Part shown: positions 15,689 to 18,467 of the stretch, piece after piece | Numbering within the stretch: the stretch's first letter is position 1 | Layout of the letters: every line of letters starts with the position of its first letter | DNA from: Deltaproteobacteria bacterium | Lineage (GTDB): Bacteria > Myxococcota > Polyangia > Haliangiales > Haliangiaceae | Direction: 5' to 3' | Assembly: GCA_018262455.1 (NCBI GenBank) | Contig: JAGSPR010000238.1 | Span: forward strand, 1-18,467 | DNA length: 18,467 nt | Notes under the pieces: model-generated | Seen by the model: only the letters and a program-made list of their open reading frames with translations | The model's database searches: none | What the model was told of the DNA's origin: nothing | Made by a program: the position numbers and the translations under genes

Positions 15689-15774
15689 GGTCCTCTTGTC
15701 GCATGCCGTGACGGTGAGTGCCAGACCTCGCCGTGCGACGCCTCGATCACGACCCGGCGCGATGTGGCAGGACC

Positions 15775-16488
15775 TCACGCCGCGGCGCGGGGCTCGACCG
15801 GCAGCCCCAGCAGGGAGCGCACGGTGACGAGCGGGGTGGACCAGTGGTCCTCCCACGGGAACACCGCGAGGCGCTCGGCGCGGTGACCGGTCCTGGCGGC
15901 GGACATCACGTCGAGCACGATCCGTGGCTTCGCGCGCGTGCCGCGGAGAATCCCGAGCGCCGCAAGGATCAGCGCGCTGGGTGCGCGCAGCTGCGCGAAG
16001 GTGAACGCCTGCAGCGCTACCTCGCTCGCAGGATCGGTCTCGTATCCGGTCACCACGTGCCAGAGGTCGTGGGTCTGGCGCAGCCGCTGGATGGCGTAGG
16101 CCGCGCGCGGGTCCGTGACCTCGGTCGGGGCCGCTTCGAACACATCAGGCGACAGCCCGTGCGTGCGCAGGAACTCGGCATACGCGCGACCGAGCGTCCC
16201 GGCGGGGAGCGCCGCGAGCGCGTCGAGATCGACTGACTTCGTGTCGATCAGCCGGTGCTCGGCGTACAGCCGCTGGCCCTGCGGATCATCGAAGAAGTGG
16301 TGCAGCTTGCCCGGCATCGAGCCCGCGTTCGCGTACAGGCTGAACACCAGGACCTGCTCGGTCTGCTCGGGATCGACCAGCACGCGGGCGAGCGCCGCGA
16401 GGGCCCTCCGCCAGCGCTCGTGCGCCGGGAGTCGCGAGATATCGGTGGGGGGAGTCGTCGAGGGAGCTACGGTGGGCTGGGGGGTCAT
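15775..16488 (-). CDS. coq4: Coq4-family protein
   Basis: A 237-residue member of the Coq4 family. In eukaryotes Coq4 holds together the ubiquinone-biosynthesis complex and has been linked to oxidative decarboxylation of the ring. The family's metal site HDxxH-x11-E is present exactly: His 140, Asp 141, His 144 and Glu 156 in THDLWHVVTGYETDPASEVALQ. A helical N-terminal part (RWRRALAALARVLVDPEQTEQ) and an SGYETD-type loop followed by QAFTFAQL also fit. ATG 16488 has GAGAG upstream on its strand and a strong promoter. A Pro/Thr-rich stretch of about 15 residues precedes the domain. It is divergent from a TetR gene, its likely regulator. No other quinone gene is in view. In an organism expected to use menaquinone its role may differ from that of yeast Coq4. 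Confidence 0.9.
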   Translation of the reverse strand: MTPQPTVAPSTTPPTDISRLPAHERWRRALAALARVLVDPEQTEQVLVFSLYANAGSMPGKLHHFFDDPQGQRLYAEHRLIDTKSVDLDALAALPAGTLGRAYAEFLRTHGLSPDVFEAAPTEVTDPRAAYAIQRLRQTHDLWHVVTGYETDPASEVALQAFTFAQLRAPSALILAALGILRGTRAKPRIVLDVMSAARTGHRAERLAVFPWEDHWSTPLVTVRSLLGLPVEPRAAA

Positions 16489-16512
16489 CTTGCTCTCGTT
16501 GTTGTCACGATG

Positions 16513-16540
16513 ATAATAAGTCGCAGCTTGGTACTGTCAA
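16513..16540 (-). promoter_or_regulatory. Sigma70-like promoter of coq4
   Basis: On the minus strand TTGACA (16540-16535) is followed after exactly 16 bases by TATTAT (16518-16513), a perfect -35 and a five-of-six -10. It lies in a short A/T-rich island between the divergent coq4 and TetR genes. Transcription would start near 16506, giving an untranslated leader of about 18 bases before ATG 16488. A TetR-type repressor binding in this region would block it; I see only a weak dyad (TTG...CAA around 16528-16540) and cannot name the operator. Confidence 0.65.
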
Positions 16541-16563
16541 CGTGAAAATAACGCCGCGCACCC

Positions 16564-16578
16564 GGGGGCTCGGCCCCC
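16564..16578. repeat. GC hairpin in the coq4-TetR intergenic region
   Basis: GGGGGC-TCG-GCCCCC can form a six-pair hairpin about 60 bases before the TetR start, on the leader side of that gene. It may be part of the TetR leader or simply a GC-rich accident. Confidence 0.3.
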
Positions 16579-16640
16579 CCTGACGATGCGCTCGAGATCC
16601 ACGGCACGCCACGCAAGCCTCCGATATCATCAGCTTGCCA

Positions 16641-17378
16641 ATGGCCCGCAGAGTGTTGCCGAACCGCGTGCGATCGCTGCGACCGCGGACATCTCAGCCG
16701 GCCCGGCCGGCCCGGCCAGCTCGGCCAGCCCGGCCAGCCCGCCCAGTTCCGGTTCCCTCGCCACGGCGCCGGCGCGCCCCGGAGCTCGCGCGTCAGGAGA
16801 TCCTCGATGCCGCCGAGCGCGTGTTCATCGAGTTCCAGCCAGATCAGGTCGGGCTCAAGGAGGTCGCACGCGAGGCCGGGGTCAGCCATGCGCTGATCAC
16901 TCACTACTTCGGGACCTACGCCGGGTTGATCGAGGCCGCACTCGAGCGTCGCCTGCGGGCCATCCGCGAGTCGGCGCTGCTGCGACTCCGGCAGGCAGGC
17001 GCGCTGTCACGGCCCACCGAGCTGCTCGCCGTGCTGTTCAGCGCGCTCGACGATCCGGTCCACCTCCGGCTCACCCGCTGGCTGCTTGCGAGCGAGCGAC
17101 CGTCCGCAGTCCACGCGTTCGCGCTCCGCGATCATGGCTTGCAGATCATCGCGCATCAGGTCGCGTCCGCGATGCACCCCGACCCCGGCCGCGCGCTGAT
17201 CGCCAAGGTCGAGATCGCGCTGCTGACCGCGGTCTCCGCGGCGTACGGCTACGCGATCGGCAAGCACGCGTTCGTCGCCGCGCTCGGCCGCACCGCGTCG
17301 GCAGAGCTCGACACCGAGGTCCTCCGCGGCCTCGCGGCCATGCTCGAGGCCCACCTGCGCTCGGGCGACGAGTCCTGA
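16641..17378 (+). CDS. TetR-family transcriptional regulator
   Basis: A 245-residue TetR-type repressor. The DNA-binding domain lies at about 48-98: RQEILDAAERVFIEFQPDQVGLKEVAREAGVSHALITHYFGTYAGLIEAAL, with the recognition helix in VSHALITHYFG. The helical C-terminal half would bind an effector and dimerise. The N-terminus is unusually long: about 45 Arg/Pro-rich residues, including five copies of Pro-Ala-Arg (about 20-34) and a PRRRRAPE run, before the usual start. ATG 16641 is taken; a TTG at 16635 adds two residues. Because the frame has no later start close to the domain except inside it, the extension seems to be translated. It is divergent from coq4 and probably represses it, and perhaps itself, by the general habit of TetR gene pairs. 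Confidence 0.9.
   Translation: MARRVLPNRVRSLRPRTSQPARPARPARPARPARPVPVPSPRRRRAPELARQEILDAAERVFIEFQPDQVGLKEVAREAGVSHALITHYFGTYAGLIEAALERRLRAIRESALLRLRQAGALSRPTELLAVLFSALDDPVHLRLTRWLLASERPSAVHAFALRDHGLQIIAHQVASAMHPDPGRALIAKVEIALLTAVSAAYGYAIGKHAFVAALGRTASAELDTEVLRGLAAMLEAHLRSGDES
16698..16742 (+). repeat. Five tandem 9-bp units encoding Pro-Ala-Arg
   Basis: Five in-frame copies of CCNGCYCGN (units 1 and 2 CCGGCCCGG; 3 CCAGCTCGG; 4 CCAGCCCGG; 5 CCAGCCCGC) encode (Pro-Ala-Arg)5 in the N-terminal arm of the TetR protein. Third-base differences between units show it is not a very recent expansion, although units 1 and 2 are identical. Confidence 0.85.
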
Positions 17379-17499
17379 GCGCGATCGCCGGCGTCGCGCG
17401 AACGTCCTGCCATCCGCGGCAGCGCTGCCGTTCGTGGCACCGAGGGGTGCATTCGAATCGCGCACTTGCGCTGGCATGGTCGCTGCTGTTGCCGGGGCC

Positions 17500-17991
17500 A
17501 TGACCACCCAGACCTCCTCCAAGCTCTCGCCCCACACCACCTGGCTCTTCGCGTTCGGATCGATCGTCGCCGGCATCGCCAGCTCGTACGCGCTGTCCGG
17601 CTTCGGCCAGAAGGTCACGGCCGGTGTCTATTTCGCGATCGTCGCGATCGGAGGCTTCGCTTCGACCTACGCGACGCGCGCGCGCACGGGCCATGCGGTG
17701 CTCGCGTTCCTGACCGCCGCCGCCGTCGCCGCGGTGGCGTACTTCTTCCTGGTCGACGCGGTGTTCCGGCAGGCGACGACCACGATGTCGGACGCGGTGT
17801 CAGGTGGCGCGGCGCACACCCAGGGCGTCGCTGCCGGCGCAGCGATGGGCAAGACGTTCGGCATCTTCGTCGCGGTGATCGTGTTCCTCGAGACGATCGT
17901 GGCGGGCATCGGGGGTGCCCTCGCGGGTGCGAAGAGCCGCGGCGCCGGTGGGCTCGCCGCGCTCGGCTCGCTCGCCAAGTCGGCGCGCTAG
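17500..17991 (+). CDS. Four-helix membrane protein
   Basis: A 163-residue membrane protein with no recognised family. Hydrophobic segments lie at about 14-33, 40-58, 66-86 and 117-141, rich in Ala, Gly and Ile. A Ser/Thr/Gly loop (QATTTMSDAVSGGAAHTQGVAAG) joins helices 3 and 4, and the C-terminus is basic and Gly/Ala-rich (KSRGAGG...LAKSAR). ATG 17500 is chosen since a polar TTQTSSKLSPH lead then precedes the first helix; ATG 17476 would add eight residues and cannot be excluded. It is 121 bases downstream of the TetR gene on the same strand. No function can be assigned. Confidence 0.7.
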   Translation: MTTQTSSKLSPHTTWLFAFGSIVAGIASSYALSGFGQKVTAGVYFAIVAIGGFASTYATRARTGHAVLAFLTAAAVAAVAYFFLVDAVFRQATTTMSDAVSGGAAHTQGVAAGAAMGKTFGIFVAVIVFLETIVAGIGGALAGAKSRGAGGLAALGSLAKSAR

Positions 17992-18176
17992 CAGGTTGAC
18001 CTCGAACCGCTCCGCGTTTCTCAGCAGCCTGCGTGCCCGGGCGCGCAATCCGCAGCCCACCGAGCGCCGCGCGGACAGCCACGGCCTTGCGACATCGATG
18101 CAGCTGCGCGTGGGGACGGGCACGCGGTGGCGCAGTCCTTGCTCGGCTCACGGTGAACGCAACTGGGAGCCCGTCC
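17992..18176. other. Intergenic region before the MauG-like gene
   Basis: I see no gene here. Open frames crossing this stretch lack protein-like character. It probably holds the promoter of the MauG-like gene, but I cannot point to convincing -35 and -10 boxes. Confidence 0.4.
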
Positions 18177-18467
18177 ATGTCGTCGAACTGCGCAGCCGGT
18201 GGATCCACGAGCGTTCGCGTCGCGTGGTGCGCCGCGCTTGCCGCTGGTTGCACGACGGCCGCGGCCGGTCCCGATCCGGCCAAGGTCGCCACCCATGGAG
18301 CCGCCCCGTTCGCGGTCCAGCTCGAGCGCCTGGCGAAACTGCAGCACGGGATCGATCTGATCGCCCCACCGGCCGGAGTCGATCCGGTGGTGTGGCAGGC
18401 CATGATCCCGAAGGATAACCAGCCGACCGCGGCGAGGATCGAGCTCGGTCGCAAGCTGTACTTCGAT
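18177..18467 (+). CDS. Lipoprotein, N-terminus of a di-haem cytochrome c peroxidase/MauG-like protein (3'-partial)
   Basis: Only the first 97 codons are present; the gene runs off the window end. GGGAG lies seven bases before ATG 18177. A signal peptide ends in the lipobox LAAGC (Cys at about residue 25). After a charged stretch comes VWQAMIPKDNQPTAARIELGRKLYFD. 'xxxPxDNxPTxxxIELGRKLYFD' is the typical lead into the first haem motif (CxxCH) of the bacterial cytochrome c peroxidase/MauG family, which should follow just beyond the window. Such enzymes reduce hydrogen peroxide or oxidise protein side chains in the periplasm with two c-type haems. The haem sites themselves cannot be checked here. 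Confidence 0.8.
   Translation, partial: MSSNCAAGGSTSVRVAWCAALAAGCTTAAAGPDPAKVATHGAAPFAVQLERLAKLQHGIDLIAPPAGVDPVVWQAMIPKDNQPTAARIELGRKLYFD

Noticed and set aside
1..18467. CRISPR arrays, tRNA or rRNA genes, insertion sequences, phage genes
   Set aside because: No repeat-spacer pattern, cloverleaf, transposase or phage protein motif was found on either strand by reading.

Overview
The window is GC-rich with dense, short-spaced genes. Its content points to a myxobacterium (Myxococcota), probably of the Haliangiales/Kofleriaceae or Nannocystales side. The pointers are a PknB-type kinase with a long membrane tail, an OmpA protein with TSP3 (DxDxDG) calcium repeats, a secreted Asp-box protein ending in a MYXO-CTERM-like tail, and lipoproteins with Asp/Gly-rich linkers of the 'GKADGG' and 'DAPIDSP' kind. 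This is inferred from gene style only; there is no rRNA or other marker here. No tRNA, rRNA, CRISPR array, transposase or phage gene was seen.

Layout. 1-1499: an unrecognised gene whose start may lie outside the window, then a C-terminally eroded Tiki/ChaN-like remnant that runs into the tail of the opposing OmpA gene. 1432-2673 (-): OmpA-type outer-membrane protein, divergent from a tightly overlapping run on the + strand (2721-5205): a TerB-like/PPP-phosphatase fusion, a four-helix membrane protein and a GIY-YIG protein, each pair sharing a 4-base start/stop overlap. This run converges, again with a 4-base overlap, on a membrane-anchored Ser/Thr kinase (5202-7100, -). A phosphatase and a kinase are thus packed tail to tail.

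7171-9541: an isopenicillin-N-synthase-like 2OG-Fe(II) dioxygenase, then an Asp-box (BNR) surface protein broken by a frameshift near 8500-8537. 9558-10148 (-): four-helix membrane protein. 10284-12475: a class I methyltransferase and the bifunctional chorismate mutase/prephenate dehydrogenase TyrA (tyrosine synthesis). 12477-13460 (-): an extended SDR epimerase/reductase, convergent with tyrA.

13630-15396: a lipoprotein with a helix-hairpin-helix-like segment and two HKD (phospholipase D/Nuc) motifs. 15479-16488 (-): a small lipoprotein downstream of a Coq4-family protein with the complete HDxxH-x11-E metal site. Coq4 has a clear sigma70-like promoter and is divergent from a TetR regulator (16641-17378), its probable controller. 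17500-17991 is a four-helix membrane protein. The window ends inside a lipoprotein that starts like a di-haem cytochrome c peroxidase/MauG protein (from 18177).

Functions are read from motifs recalled from known families; no database search was possible.
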